Shown one piece after another: positions 20,614 to 28,855 of a stretch of 40,432 nt of DNA (within the stretch, counting starts at the first letter, position 1; every line of letters begins with the position of its first letter). The notes beneath the pieces were generated by a model, which worked only from the letters and a program-made list of their open reading frames with translations, was not told the DNA's origin and did no database searches. Source of the stretch: Deltaproteobacteria bacterium (GTDB taxonomy: Bacteria > Desulfobacterota > Desulfuromonadia > Desulfuromonadales > Geopsychrobacteraceae); assembly GCA_024280335.1 (NCBI GenBank), contig JAJRQI010000005.1:1-40432 (forward strand), written 5' to 3'. The translations under genes were made by a program, and so were the position numbers.

Positions 20614-21924
20614 TCATCTGCCGGCGGTCATCTGTCGTTTGCCCAGAGACCTCTGCAGTATGGCAACGGCCAGCAGTCGGCCGACAATATAGGCGATCGC
20701 GGCAGCGACCGAGCCGGCAACGGGGAAGTATAGCATCATCAGTAGTAAAATCGAGAAGATAGCCAAGGCTTCAAGCGCGGTGGCGATTGAGATCGGCCTG
20801 GTGGTTCGGGTATCGATCAACACCGAACGCTGGAAGCAGATCAGCACCGTCAGCGCCGGGAAGATCGCCATGATCTGCAGCGGCAGGATGGCAAAATTAC
20901 TCAGGCTTTGGCTGAGACCGGAGAGCTTGTGGAACCAGAGATCCGCCAGCGGGGTAAAGGCGATCAGGCTCAGGCTGAGCGAGGTGAACAAGCCCAGACC
21001 GACGGCGAAGTTACGTATCTTGGGATAATTGTTGCGATCCTCGCCGAGCAGCGCGATGGCTACTTCCTGATACGAGAGTCCGAGGGCGCGGAAAACAAAA
21101 GTCAGCCCGTAGATCACCGGCATCACCGCCAGCGATTCGATGGCATCGCGGCTCTTGCCGAGAAAGAAGGTCACCAGCGGATGGATCGACAGGCCGATAA
21201 ACGGGGTCAGCGCCAGCGGCAGGTAGTAGTCCCAGATCGTCCTGTAGCTCATCGGCCGGCAGTTGTCGGCTGGTTCAAGTTGCAGGACTTCGGCAATCGT
21301 CCGCCGGGCCAGATAGCGGGTCAGTAGTGCTTCGGCGATGACCCCGGTCGACAGGGCGATTCCCCCGATAATAGCACCGTCAACACTGCCTTGCAGGTAG
21401 AGGAGCGACGCAGCGGCAGCCATACCGACAACCCGTAGCCCGGTAGCTACAGCGACCCGACGGGTCTTGCGCCGGGCGATCAGTACCCCCTGGTAAAAGC
21501 GCCGAACCCCGATCGCTGCCGGCCAGGGAAGCAGGCAGAGCAGCGCTTTGTGGGTCAGGGTGGCAATCTCTGGCGGCAGGCCGAGCAGCTTCAGGGCAAG
21601 CGGCATAAAAATCGGCGGTAGCAGGAACAGCCCGAACAGCAGGGTCACTGCCAGACAGAGAAGCAGGCTGAAATTGCGCAGGCGGCGGTAGGATTCCCGG
21701 TCACGACAGAGGGCAGTGCTGGCGCTCATCAGCATGATGACCGGTGATTCGGCCACCAGGGCAAAAGCGTAGGCAATCCCGTAGGCGGCCAGGTTCAAGG
21801 TTTCCGCCGCCATTCGGGCGATGATCGCGGCGAGAAAGGGGCCTTCCGCTGCCATCATCAGCCAGGTTGCCGCCAGCGGTAGCCAGAAGCGAAAAATTTT
21901 CCCGTAGGTGAGCTGCTCGGACAT
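20614..21924 (-). CDS. MATE-like MOP-superfamily transporter
   Basis: 436 residues with about twelve predicted transmembrane segments. FRFWLPLAATWLMMAAEGPF opens the protein and GRLLAVAILQRSL closes it. This looks like the multidrug/oligosaccharidyl-lipid/polysaccharide superfamily, near MATE efflux proteins, and not like a DMT. It is first in the operon; the two EamA genes follow with no gap or a 4-nt overlap. The transported compound is unknown. Confidence 0.7.
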   Translation of the reverse strand: MSEQLTYGKIFRFWLPLAATWLMMAAEGPFLAAIIARMAAETLNLAAYGIAYAFALVAESPVIMLMSASTALCRDRESYRRLRNFSLLLCLAVTLLFGLFLLPPIFMPLALKLLGLPPEIATLTHKALLCLLPWPAAIGVRRFYQGVLIARRKTRRVAVATGLRVVGMAAAASLLYLQGSVDGAIIGGIALSTGVIAEALLTRYLARRTIAEVLQLEPADNCRPMSYRTIWDYYLPLALTPFIGLSIHPLVTFFLGKSRDAIESLAVMPVIYGLTFVFRALGLSYQEVAIALLGEDRNNYPKIRNFAVGLGLFTSLSLSLIAFTPLADLWFHKLSGLSQSLSNFAILPLQIMAIFPALTVLICFQRSVLIDTRTTRPISIATALEALAIFSILLLMMLYFPVAGSVAAAIAYIVGRLLAVAILQRSLGKRQMTAGR

Positions 21925-21950
21925 ACCTGGGTGACCCTGATCCGGTTGAA

Positions 21951-21982
21951 ATAAAAGGGAGCGGCCCGCTAAGGCCGCTCCC
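21951..21982 (-). terminator. Rho-independent terminator after the 22015 gene
   Basis: A perfect 10-bp stem (GGGAGCGGCC with its complement at 21973-21982) around a 6-nt loop. Read on the minus strand it is followed by TTTTAT. Confidence 0.8.
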
Positions 21983-22014
21983 GGTGAAACTACGCTGTTT
22001 TCGGCGAGAAAAAG

Positions 22015-22299
22015 TTATACTGCCAGGGGCAGTTTTTTCAGCAGGCGCACGCAGTTGCTGGGGCTCCAGTGAATGCTTTCGCTGATGCGCGGCAGGCGGA
22101 GGGTCCGGCCGATGGTGAAATCATCACTCCAGGCGACCCGTTGTTGCAGTTGCACCGAGACACTGTCGCGCGTCAGTTGCACAATCACTCCTTCACCCTG
22201 ATAGTAAAAGCCGTCTTTGCACCAGAAGGCTCTGATCCGTTTACCGACCCGCAGTTGTTTGTCTTCGCTTTGGAAATCACATCCGGTTTCGCTGATCAT
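22015..22299 (-). CDS. Small hypothetical protein, PilZ-like beta content
   Basis: 94 residues from ATG 22299 (AGGGG 7 nt upstream). There is no signal peptide. VGKRIRAFWCKDGFYYQGEGVI and QLTRDSVSVQLQQRVAW look like beta strands of a small beta-barrel such as PilZ, but the RxxxR / D/NxSxxG motif for c-di-GMP is not clear. I recognise no family. It has its own terminator and is separate from the transporter operon downstream. Confidence 0.55.
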   Translation of the reverse strand: MISETGCDFQSEDKQLRVGKRIRAFWCKDGFYYQGEGVIVQLTRDSVSVQLQQRVAWSDDFTIGRTLRLPRISESIHWSPSNCVRLLKKLPLAV

Positions 22300-22785
22300 A
22301 CCGATCCCCTTTTGTGGCTGATTGGGTTTAGCATCAGCCCCGCTATTTAGCAAGGTGAATGCCAAAGCGGAAATTATTTTGGTTAAAATTATATTTTGTT
22401 TATTCTGAGTAGAAAATCAACTACTTGCAGCTGCCTACCATGAAACGGAAAATCATTTATGTTAGCGGATCACCTGTTTGGATGTGTTGTATTTGCAACG
22501 AAAGATAGCTTTATGCGCTTCTGCATGGTGGTGGGCAATTTTATTGTTCCATCACGCTGTAAAAACTATGGACTTTAGTCCAAGGCTTTCAGTTGCTACT
22601 CATTTTTTGTCATTCCCGCGTAGGCGGGAATCCAGAGATTATCGTGGGGTCTGGATCCCCGCATTCGCGAGGATGACGATAGGAGCGGGTTGTGACTTTT
22701 CTTGTAAAGGGACTTGCAGTCCCGATTCAACCCCTGCACTTTCAGTGCAGGGTGGTTTAGTCAGTTTTGCATGTGAGGTGTCGGC
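22300..22785. other. Intergenic stretch holding repeat copy A
   Basis: Contains the structured repeat at 22541-22764. The remaining 240 nt show no gene; they are AT-rich near 22380. Confidence 0.55.
22541..22764 (+). repeat. Structured dispersed repeat, copy A
   Basis: About 220 nt, similar along its whole length to 27595-27817 in the same orientation. In order: TTATTGTTCCATCACGCT, a hairpin TGGACT-tt-AGTCCA, a REP-like hairpin ATTCCCGC-gtag-GCGGGAAT closing on GGATGACG, a GGGACT hairpin, and a last hairpin CCCTGCACT-ttc-AGTGCAGGG. The last stem covaries with copy B. Confidence 0.85.
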
Positions 22786-23694
22786 TCAGCCGCCAACTGT
22801 CGCCAGCAGATTGTGACCGGCAAAGATCTGGATGATACGCTGCAGCTCTTCTGGGGAGGGTTCTGTCATGCCGTCAAGATTGCGTCTTCGTCCCAGCTTG
22901 CGGTCTTTGCCGCTGAAAATGTTGTGGTAGGGGAGCAGACTGATCGATTTTTTTGTCCCCGGCAGCGCGGCAACAAAGGCGGCCGTCGCGGCGATATTTT
23001 CCGCATCGCTATTGACGCCGCGAATCAGCGGGATTCGAAGCTGGATCGCCGCACCGGTTTCCGCCAGTGTCTGCAGGTTGCTCAGAATCAGCTCATTGCC
23101 GATACCGGTCCATGCCCGGTGCTTTTCATTATTGAGCAATTTCAGGTCATAGAGGAACAGGTCGGTATGTTTCGCCACTTCAAGCAGCGTTTCAGTTTTC
23201 GCCAGCCCCGCAGTGTCGATGCAACGGTGGATCTGGCGCTCACCGCAGGCAGCGAGAAGCTCAAGCAGAAACTCCGGGTAGAGCAGCGGCTCCCCGCCGG
23301 AGAAGGTCACCCCGCCGTCCGACTGGTCGAAGAAGGGGCGCTCTTTTTCGATGATTCGCAGCAGCTCGGCGGTGGAACGATATTTTCCTGACAGCTCCGT
23401 TGCCAGGGTCGGGCAGACCTCCGCGCAGCTGCCGCAGAGTTTACACCGTTGTGAATTGGTGACGATCCCGGCGGCAGTCAATTTGCAGGCCTGTTGTGGA
23501 CAACTTGCGACACATTCGCCGCAGCCGATACATTTGTCGGCGCTGAACAGCTTCTGTCGCTGCGGCGAAATGCTCTCCGGATTGTGACACCAGCGGCAGT
23601 TCAGCGGACAACCCTTGAGGAAGATGCAGACGCGGATGCCGGGACCGTCGTTGATGGCGTAGCGTTTGATGTCGAAAATCAGTGGTGGTTGCAT
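22786..23694 (-). CDS. Glycyl radical enzyme activase (PflA family, radical SAM)
   Basis: 302 residues from ATG 23694. The radical SAM motif CPLNCRWC is at about residues 26-33, and DGPGIRVCIFLKGC precedes it. A two-[4Fe-4S] ferredoxin-like insert follows (CIGCGECVASCPQQAC and CKLCGSCAEVCP). GGVTFSGGEPLL contains the SAM-binding GGE. It takes a hydrogen from the glycyl radical enzyme's Gly to install the radical. It lies 84 nt downstream of the HypD-like enzyme on the same strand, so it is its own activase. Substrate specificity follows from the partner. Confidence 0.9.
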   Translation of the reverse strand: MQPPLIFDIKRYAINDGPGIRVCIFLKGCPLNCRWCHNPESISPQRQKLFSADKCIGCGECVASCPQQACKLTAAGIVTNSQRCKLCGSCAEVCPTLATELSGKYRSTAELLRIIEKERPFFDQSDGGVTFSGGEPLLYPEFLLELLAACGERQIHRCIDTAGLAKTETLLEVAKHTDLFLYDLKLLNNEKHRAWTGIGNELILSNLQTLAETGAAIQLRIPLIRGVNSDAENIAATAAFVAALPGTKKSISLLPYHNIFSGKDRKLGRRRNLDGMTEPSPEELQRIIQIFAGHNLLATVGG

Positions 23695-23778
23695 ATGATT
23701 CACTCATTTCGGGCGACCCGGCGGGTCGCCGCTACGGGCGGATTTCGGCGGGGCGGTCTGCCTGGATCGCCCGGCAGA

Positions 23779-26235
23779 TCAGAACGCCTCATTCTCGGTC
23801 CGCTCGATCACTTCCTGCTGCAGATCCTCGTTCATGTCGTTGAAGTAATCGCTGTAACCGGCCATCCGCACCAGCAGATCCTTGTAATCCTCCGGGCACT
23901 CCTGGGCGGCTTTCAGGGTCGCACTGTCGACGATGTTGAACTGGATATGGTGACCGCCCAAGGTGAAATAACTGCGGATCAGCTGGCCGAGTTTGGCGAT
24001 ATCCTCATCCCGCTGCAGCAGGCTCGGCAGAAAACGCTGGTTGAGCAGGGTGCCGCCCGACATCGTATGATCCAGTTTGGTCAGTGAGCGGATCACCGCC
24101 GAAGGGCCGTTTGTATCGGCACCGTGTGAGGGTGAAGTGCCGTCGGAGATCGATTTCCCTTTGAGGCGGCCGTTGGGGGTCGCGCCCATCATCTTGCCGA
24201 AGTAGATGTGGCAGGTGGTCGAGAGCATATTCAGATGAAAACTCTCCCCTTTGGTGTTCGGCTTGCCGTCGATGGCCCCTAACAGGTCGGCGTAGACCTG
24301 CAGGGCGATGTCGTCGGCGTAGTCGTCGTCATTGCCGAAGAAGGGGGTCTTGTTGAGGATTGTCTGCCGCAGAAACTCATCATCCTTGAAGTTTTTTGCT
24401 ATTGCATCAAGTAGCCGCTCCATGCTGAAGGTTTTGTCCTCGAAGACATGCTTCTTCAGCGTCGCCAAACTGTCGGTCACGGTGCCGAGGCCGGTACACT
24501 GGATGTAGTTGGTGTTGTAGCGCGGTCCACCGGCGTAGTAGTCCCTGCCTTTGCTGATGCAGTCTTCGATGACGACCGACAAAAACGGTGCCGGGGCATA
24601 TTTGGCGAACATCCGGTCGATATAGTTGCTGACCCTGATCTTGGTGTCGACGATAAAGTTGAGCTGCTTGAGGAACGCCGCGTACAGTTCCTGGTAGCTT
24701 TTGAAGCTGCGCGGATCGCCGGTTTCGAGTCCGACCTGTTTGCCGCTGAGCGGATCGATGCCGTTGTTCAAGGTCACCTCGACGATCTTCGGCACGTTCA
24801 GGTAGCCGGTCAGGATGAAGGCTTCCTTGCCGAAGGCACCGACCTCGATGCAACCGCTGGTGCCCCCTTCGCGGGCATCCTTGAGTGACTTGCCCTGACG
24901 CAGCAGTTCCATCACGTAGATATCCGGGTTGAAGACCGAGGGGTAACCGTGTCCTTGGCGGATCACTTTACAGGCGGCGTGCAGGAAGCGGTCGGGGGTT
25001 TTGCTGCTGATGTGGACTGCGTTGCCCGGTTGCAGGATGTGCAGCTCTTCGATGATCTCCAGCATGAGGTAGGAGACTTCGCTGACCCCGTCCTGGCCGT
25101 CGCTGCTGATGCCGCCGATATTCAGATTGGTAAAGTCGTTGTAAGTGCCGCTTTCGCGGGCGGTGATGCCGACCTTCGGCGGGGCCGGATGATTGTTGAC
25201 CTTGATCCAGAAGCAGCAGAGCAGCTCTTTGGCCTGCTCACGACTTAAGGTTCCGGCGGCGATTTCGGCTGTGTAAAACGGTGCCAGGTGTTGGTCGAAA
25301 TGCCCCGGATTCATCGCGTCCCAGCCGTTCAGTTCGGTGATGGTGCCGAGATGGACGAACCAGTACATCTGGATCGCTTCATGGAAGGTGCGTGGCTTAT
25401 GGGCCGGCACCCGTCGGCAGATCGCGGCGATTTTCTGCAGTTCTGCACTTCGTTGCGGATCGCTCTCACGGGTGGCCAATTCCTCAGCCCATTCGGCGTG
25501 ACGTTCGGCAAGCCGGATCACGGCATCGCAGGAGATAGCCATCGCTTTGAGCTGTTCGGCCTTGTCGGTCGCTTCCGGGTCGTTCAGGTAGTCGAGGGCG
25601 ACAATCTCGGCGGCGATCTGTGTTTTGAAGTCGAGCATCCCTTTTTGGTAAATCTGCCCGTCGAGCGCGGTGTGCCCCGGGGCACGCTGTTCCATGAACT
25701 CGGTAAACAGTCCCGCCTCGTAGGCCGCTTGCCATTCTGCGGGAACATGAGCAAAAATCCGTTCGCGGATCGTTTTTCCCTGCCAATAGGGGATCACCTG
25801 TTCGGCGTAGGTCTGAATATCCTCATCGCTGATGCGGTAGCGCTGCTGTTCGCGGTTGTTGAGAATCTGCAAATCCGCAACGCTGTGGCAAGTCAACTCC
25901 GGAAAGGTCGGTACTGCACAGGGGCGTGGACCCCGCTCGCCGACAATCAGTTCATCCGCACCCAGATAGATGGTTTTTTTCTGACAGTGATCGAGAAAGT
26001 TCAGCGCCCGCAACACCGGGATCGGGTACTTGCCGTAGTTCTCTTTGTAGAAGACGGTTTCGTGCAGGGCGCGTTCGATCGACAGACTCGGCGCGGTTTC
26101 AACACTCAGTTTGCGCAGCCGCTGAATCCGCTCATTCATGCCGGGACCGATGGCATTTTCGGTTGCGGGATAGAAATTCCCTTCAGCGGCGGCTTCACGT
26201 TCCGGAGCGGTTTCCGGTCTGTCGATGGTTTCCAT
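23779..26235 (-). CDS. hypD: Glycyl radical enzyme, probable trans-4-hydroxy-L-proline dehydratase (HypD-like)
   Basis: 818 residues. The catalytic Cys and Glu lie in GTSGCIEVGAFGKEAF (about residue 460), and the glycyl loop RMAGYSDYF is near the C-terminus. GLGTVTDSLATLKKHV and EFMEQRAPGHT match what I recall of the hydroxyproline dehydratase HypD much better than of pyruvate formate-lyase, CutC or isethionate lyase. The recalled HypD motif is GCVETG; here Thr is Val, so the substrate is not certain. HypD removes water from hydroxyproline to give pyrroline-5-carboxylate. ATG 26235 has AGGGG 7 nt upstream, giving a roughly 30-residue N-terminal extension. No proC gene is adjacent. This hypD is unrelated to the hydrogenase maturation gene of that name. 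Confidence 0.7.
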   Translation of the reverse strand: METIDRPETAPEREAAAEGNFYPATENAIGPGMNERIQRLRKLSVETAPSLSIERALHETVFYKENYGKYPIPVLRALNFLDHCQKKTIYLGADELIVGERGPRPCAVPTFPELTCHSVADLQILNNREQQRYRISDEDIQTYAEQVIPYWQGKTIRERIFAHVPAEWQAAYEAGLFTEFMEQRAPGHTALDGQIYQKGMLDFKTQIAAEIVALDYLNDPEATDKAEQLKAMAISCDAVIRLAERHAEWAEELATRESDPQRSAELQKIAAICRRVPAHKPRTFHEAIQMYWFVHLGTITELNGWDAMNPGHFDQHLAPFYTAEIAAGTLSREQAKELLCCFWIKVNNHPAPPKVGITARESGTYNDFTNLNIGGISSDGQDGVSEVSYLMLEIIEELHILQPGNAVHISSKTPDRFLHAACKVIRQGHGYPSVFNPDIYVMELLRQGKSLKDAREGGTSGCIEVGAFGKEAFILTGYLNVPKIVEVTLNNGIDPLSGKQVGLETGDPRSFKSYQELYAAFLKQLNFIVDTKIRVSNYIDRMFAKYAPAPFLSVVIEDCISKGRDYYAGGPRYNTNYIQCTGLGTVTDSLATLKKHVFEDKTFSMERLLDAIAKNFKDDEFLRQTILNKTPFFGNDDDYADDIALQVYADLLGAIDGKPNTKGESFHLNMLSTTCHIYFGKMMGATPNGRLKGKSISDGTSPSHGADTNGPSAVIRSLTKLDHTMSGGTLLNQRFLPSLLQRDEDIAKLGQLIRSYFTLGGHHIQFNIVDSATLKAAQECPEDYKDLLVRMAGYSDYFNDMNEDLQQEVIERTENEAF

Positions 26236-26595
26236 ATCGATCCCCTTTTTTATCTACGGCACTCTTTATCCGCCGCTGACTCACAGTTTACTTTGGCTGC
26301 CTTGCCCGCGACAAGTCAGGTTGTCACGCCGGGCTGCTATCTAGAATCCAGCAATTTGAATACCAATTATCCGGCCGTTGGAAGTGTTCTGTAACTCTAT
26401 GAAAAATGGGCTTAATTGTCCTGTTTCTGTATTTTGAGACTGGCTGGACAGTTACCGCATATTCGCCGATGAATTAAATATTCAGGAGTGGATAGGGTGC
26501 CGCTTGTTTGCTCCGCTCTGCAGCGCGTATTTTCGTAAAACTATGATAACCTGTCGATGAAGAAACAACTGGCAGATCGGTACAGGAGAAAGTAA
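26236..26595. other. Intergenic region upstream of the dehydratase operon and the 51-aa gene
   Basis: No coding frame is seen. It must hold the divergent promoters of the HypD-like operon and of the small gene at 26596; no element stands out enough to call. Confidence 0.5.
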
Positions 26596-26751
26596 ATGAA
26601 CGAAGACTCTGATCGGGGCAAGCGCATTGCAATCATGGCGATAAAAGAAAATACGCCGAAAAATATCGAGCTGGAAATACTCAATCTGATCGCTAACGGC
26701 TACACCCTGGATGATTTAAGAAAGGCTGGTTATTCCAGATATTTATCCTGA
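26596..26751 (+). CDS. 51-aa hypothetical protein
   Basis: A 51-codon gene starting at ATG 26596 with AGGAGA 8 nt upstream. Translation begins MNEDSDRGKRIAIMAIK and ends TLDDLRKAGYSRYLS. It is charged, with no transmembrane segment, and the middle looks helical. No family is recognised. The strong ribosome-binding site and clean frame support a real gene. Confidence 0.5.
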   Translation: MNEDSDRGKRIAIMAIKENTPKNIELEILNLIANGYTLDDLRKAGYSRYLS

Positions 26752-26773
26752 ATGTTTTACGGCTGTTTGTTGC

Positions 26774-27151
26774 TCAGGATTTATCCTGCCGGCAGAGCTT
26801 TTTAACCGTGACCCAGTTGATCCCGAGAACTGCGGCCAAGCCCAGCAGAACGATGATCTGCATGCCGCCGCTGAACCCTTCTTTGACCGTATCGACCAGC
26901 ACCACTCCCAGCAAGCAGAGCGCGATCGACATGTTCGCCATGGTTGCCCAGCCCGCTTGGCTGCGCCAGGCCCAGCTTAAAATATAGATGTTCAGCAACC
27001 CGTATCCTCCGGCAACATAGGCAAAGGTTTGCAGCCATTGCGAGGCATTGGCGCTGGAGATAACGCTGACCGCATAGTAGACAAACAAAAACGAGGTGAT
27101 GGCACTGAAAAGTGCAAAACCTGTCCGTAAAATTTTATCCTGTTGGTTCAT
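26774..27151 (-). CDS. Four-TM small membrane protein
   Basis: 125 residues with four hydrophobic segments (about 9-31, 40-60, 68-88 and 95-115) and a polar C-terminal tail. The substrate and family are not recognised. It follows the DUF302 gene by 21 nt on the same strand, so they are likely co-transcribed. Confidence 0.6.
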   Translation of the reverse strand: MNQQDKILRTGFALFSAITSFLFVYYAVSVISSANASQWLQTFAYVAGGYGLLNIYILSWAWRSQAGWATMANMSIALCLLGVVLVDTVKEGFSGGMQIIVLLGLAAVLGINWVTVKKLCRQDKS

Positions 27152-27172
27152 TCCGGTTCCATGCCCTGGCTG

Positions 27173-27559
27173 CTAGAGCTGCTCGATCACTTTTTTCAGC
27201 TTTAATCGAACTTCTTCAGCAACCGGTTGCAGCGCTTCATTCTGAATGGCCTGCATCGACGCAATCGGATCGATGGCTGCGACTTCAACCTGGCCGTCTT
27301 CCCGTTCCTGGACAATGACATTGCACGGCAACATTGTGCCGATATGTGCTTCTGCCTGTAGCGCTTGGTAAGCGTAGTGCGGATTGCAGGCACCGAGGAT
27401 GTGATAGTTTCTGAAATCAACGTCAATTTTTGTTTTCAGTGTCGCTTTGACATCGATCTCGGTCAAAACTCCGAAGCCCTCTTTAGCCAACTCTTCTCGG
27501 ACCCTCGATAGCGCCTGGGTAAAAGTCAGATCGACACACTTAGGAAAAACGTAATCCAT
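27173..27559 (-). CDS. DUF302 family protein
   Basis: 128 residues from ATG 27559 (GGAGG about 7 nt upstream). TFTQALSRVREELAKEGFGVLTEID and the NYHILGACNPHYAYQAL stretch are the core of DUF302 proteins, small cytoplasmic or periplasmic alpha/beta proteins found in anaerobes. The Cys-Asn-Pro-His in the middle may hold a metal or haem; unproven. No signal peptide is visible. Function unknown. Confidence 0.85.
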   Translation of the reverse strand: MDYVFPKCVDLTFTQALSRVREELAKEGFGVLTEIDVKATLKTKIDVDFRNYHILGACNPHYAYQALQAEAHIGTMLPCNVIVQEREDGQVEVAAIDPIASMQAIQNEALQPVAEEVRLKLKKVIEQL

Positions 27560-27594
27560 ATTGTTTCCTCCTGTTAGCAACAGCTGGTATTGGT

Positions 27595-27817
27595 TTATTG
27601 TTCCATCACGCTAGCCAAAACTATGGACTGCAGTCCAAGACTTTCAGTTGTGCCCCATTTTCTGTCATTCCCGCGAAGGCGGGAATCCAGGGTTTGTCGT
27701 GGCGCTGGATCTCCGTCTTCGCGAGGATGACGATTGACGCGGGTTTTGACTTTGCTTGTAAAGGGGAATTTCAGTCCCGATAAGAACACTATGCACTTTC
27801 AGTGCATAGTGGTTCAG
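27595..27817 (+). repeat. Structured dispersed repeat, copy B
   Basis: Same element as 22541-22764. The first hairpin is TGGACT-gc-AGTCCA. The REP-like ATTCCCGC...GCGGGAAT is kept. The last hairpin is CACTATGCACT-ttc plus its complement, 11 bp, with two compensated base pairs relative to copy A. Its end overlaps the stop of the gene at 27814. Confidence 0.85.
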
Positions 27818-28461
27818 TTCGCCCCGGCAGAAATTTGTATGCTCTCCAGCCAGCGGTTTACCTCATCATGGTCTTCAGTCGCATCCTGCCGGCCGGTATA
27901 ATACAGATAGATCCAATGGTTCTGGGCAAAGGTGATAATGCCGATAAAGCGGGTCGGTTTCCCGAGTTTGCGAAATGTGGCATCGACCCGGTAGGCTGAT
28001 GCTGCCCCGTTAACTCTGGTTGCAGCGGAGTCCGCATCGGCCTCCTCAAGGCCCTCTTCAGCGTACAGTTCTTCTGCCGCATAGCGTGCCGAAGCTTTTA
28101 GGGAACGGCTTGTTGCCGGACGTTCTCCCTGCTTGAGCGGGCTGAAATCGATCTCCATATGGCTGCGCGATTGCGGGTTGAAGAGAAACAGTTCGTTGTC
28201 CAGCAGCATCTTGCGCGCTGCCGCCTCCGGGGTTTTGAATCCGGCTTTTTTTGCCGCGGCAAGCTGCGGCGGATGCAGACTGTCGGCGCGTTCCTGAATC
28301 AGAAAATCAGGCGGTTCCGGGCCGATCTGCCAAGGGGCGGGTGGATCGGCAAAGCTGATTTCGACCCCCGGTCTAACCTCGAAACTGCCGGCTAGCAACA
28401 GGTTGGGGGTCAACAAGAACAGCGCCAGCATGCACCACAAAAATCCGTTATTGTTTCTCAT
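27814..28461 (-). CDS. Secreted hypothetical protein
   Basis: 215 residues with a Sec signal peptide (MRNNNGFLWCMLALFLLT, cleavage near LLLAGS). The mature part contains IGPEPPDFLIQERADSL and a C-terminal RFIGIITFAQNHWIYLYY beta section, giving an alpha/beta domain like those that bind small ligands. No catalytic motif is seen and no family is recognised. The ATG has GGGAGAG about 8 nt upstream. It precedes the DUF302 gene on the same strand but is separated from it by the repeat. Confidence 0.6.
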   Translation of the reverse strand: MRNNNGFLWCMLALFLLTPNLLLAGSFEVRPGVEISFADPPAPWQIGPEPPDFLIQERADSLHPPQLAAAKKAGFKTPEAAARKMLLDNELFLFNPQSRSHMEIDFSPLKQGERPATSRSLKASARYAAEELYAEEGLEEADADSAATRVNGAASAYRVDATFRKLGKPTRFIGIITFAQNHWIYLYYTGRQDATEDHDEVNRWLESIQISAGAN

Positions 28462-28545
28462 CGTATCTCTCCCGGTTGAAAATCAGCAGTTTGAATAAAT
28501 GAATTCTATCTCTGTCTGCGGAATCATTACAGTATTTGATACTAA

Positions 28546-28585
28546 CACAAAAAAGGAGTAACGGCAGTGATACCGTTACTCCTTT
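28546..28585 (-). terminator. Terminator after tRNA-Glu
   Basis: AAAGGAGTAACGG (28552-28564) pairs with CCGTTACTCCTTT (28573-28585). Read on the minus strand it ends in TTTTTT. Confidence 0.85.
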
Positions 28586-28590
28586 AAGTG

Positions 28591-28668
28591 TGGCGTCCCC
28601 AGGGGGATTCGAACCCCCGTCGCCGCCGTGAAAGGGCGGTGTCCTGGGCCAGGCTAGACGATAGGGAC
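28591..28668 (-). tRNA. tRNA-Glu (anticodon TTC)
   Basis: 78 nt including an encoded CCA. The acceptor stem GTCCCTA pairs with TGGGGAC (one G-U). The anticodon stem-loop is CCGCC-CTTTCAC-GGCGG, anticodon TTC at 28630-28632. The T arm GGGGGTTCGAATCCCCC is perfect. No cluster of tRNAs or rRNA genes is near. Confidence 0.95.
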
Positions 28669-28703
28669 CTGTAGCTGTGGAAAGTTGCTCGACAGGGAAA
28701 TTT

Positions 28704-28732
28704 TTTTACCCCATATTCGGGCCATAGTGCAA
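28704..28732 (-). promoter_or_regulatory. Possible tRNA-Glu promoter
   Basis: On the minus strand, TTGCAC and GTAAAA are separated by 17 nt, ending about 35 nt upstream of the mature 5' end. Confidence 0.35.
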
Positions 28733-28855
28733 GCGAAAAATTCAAGCTTTACCAGAAATAGCCTCTCTTGGTATTTACTCCGCAATCGCAAGAATCGGGT
28801 TGGCTGTCCTGCTGACCAGTGCTAAATTCAAGGCATGACCGGCGGAGAATTCAAT

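Noticed and set aside
22600-22690. CRISPR or REP array
   Set aside because: Only one unit is present at each of two sites 5 kb apart; there is no tandem repetition, spacer set or cas gene.
28591-28668. tRNA-Glu as the attachment site of the defence island
   Set aside because: The tRNA 3' end faces the left (lower coordinates), away from the island, and ordinary genes lie between; no repeat of the tRNA 3' end was seen near 30300 or 40300.
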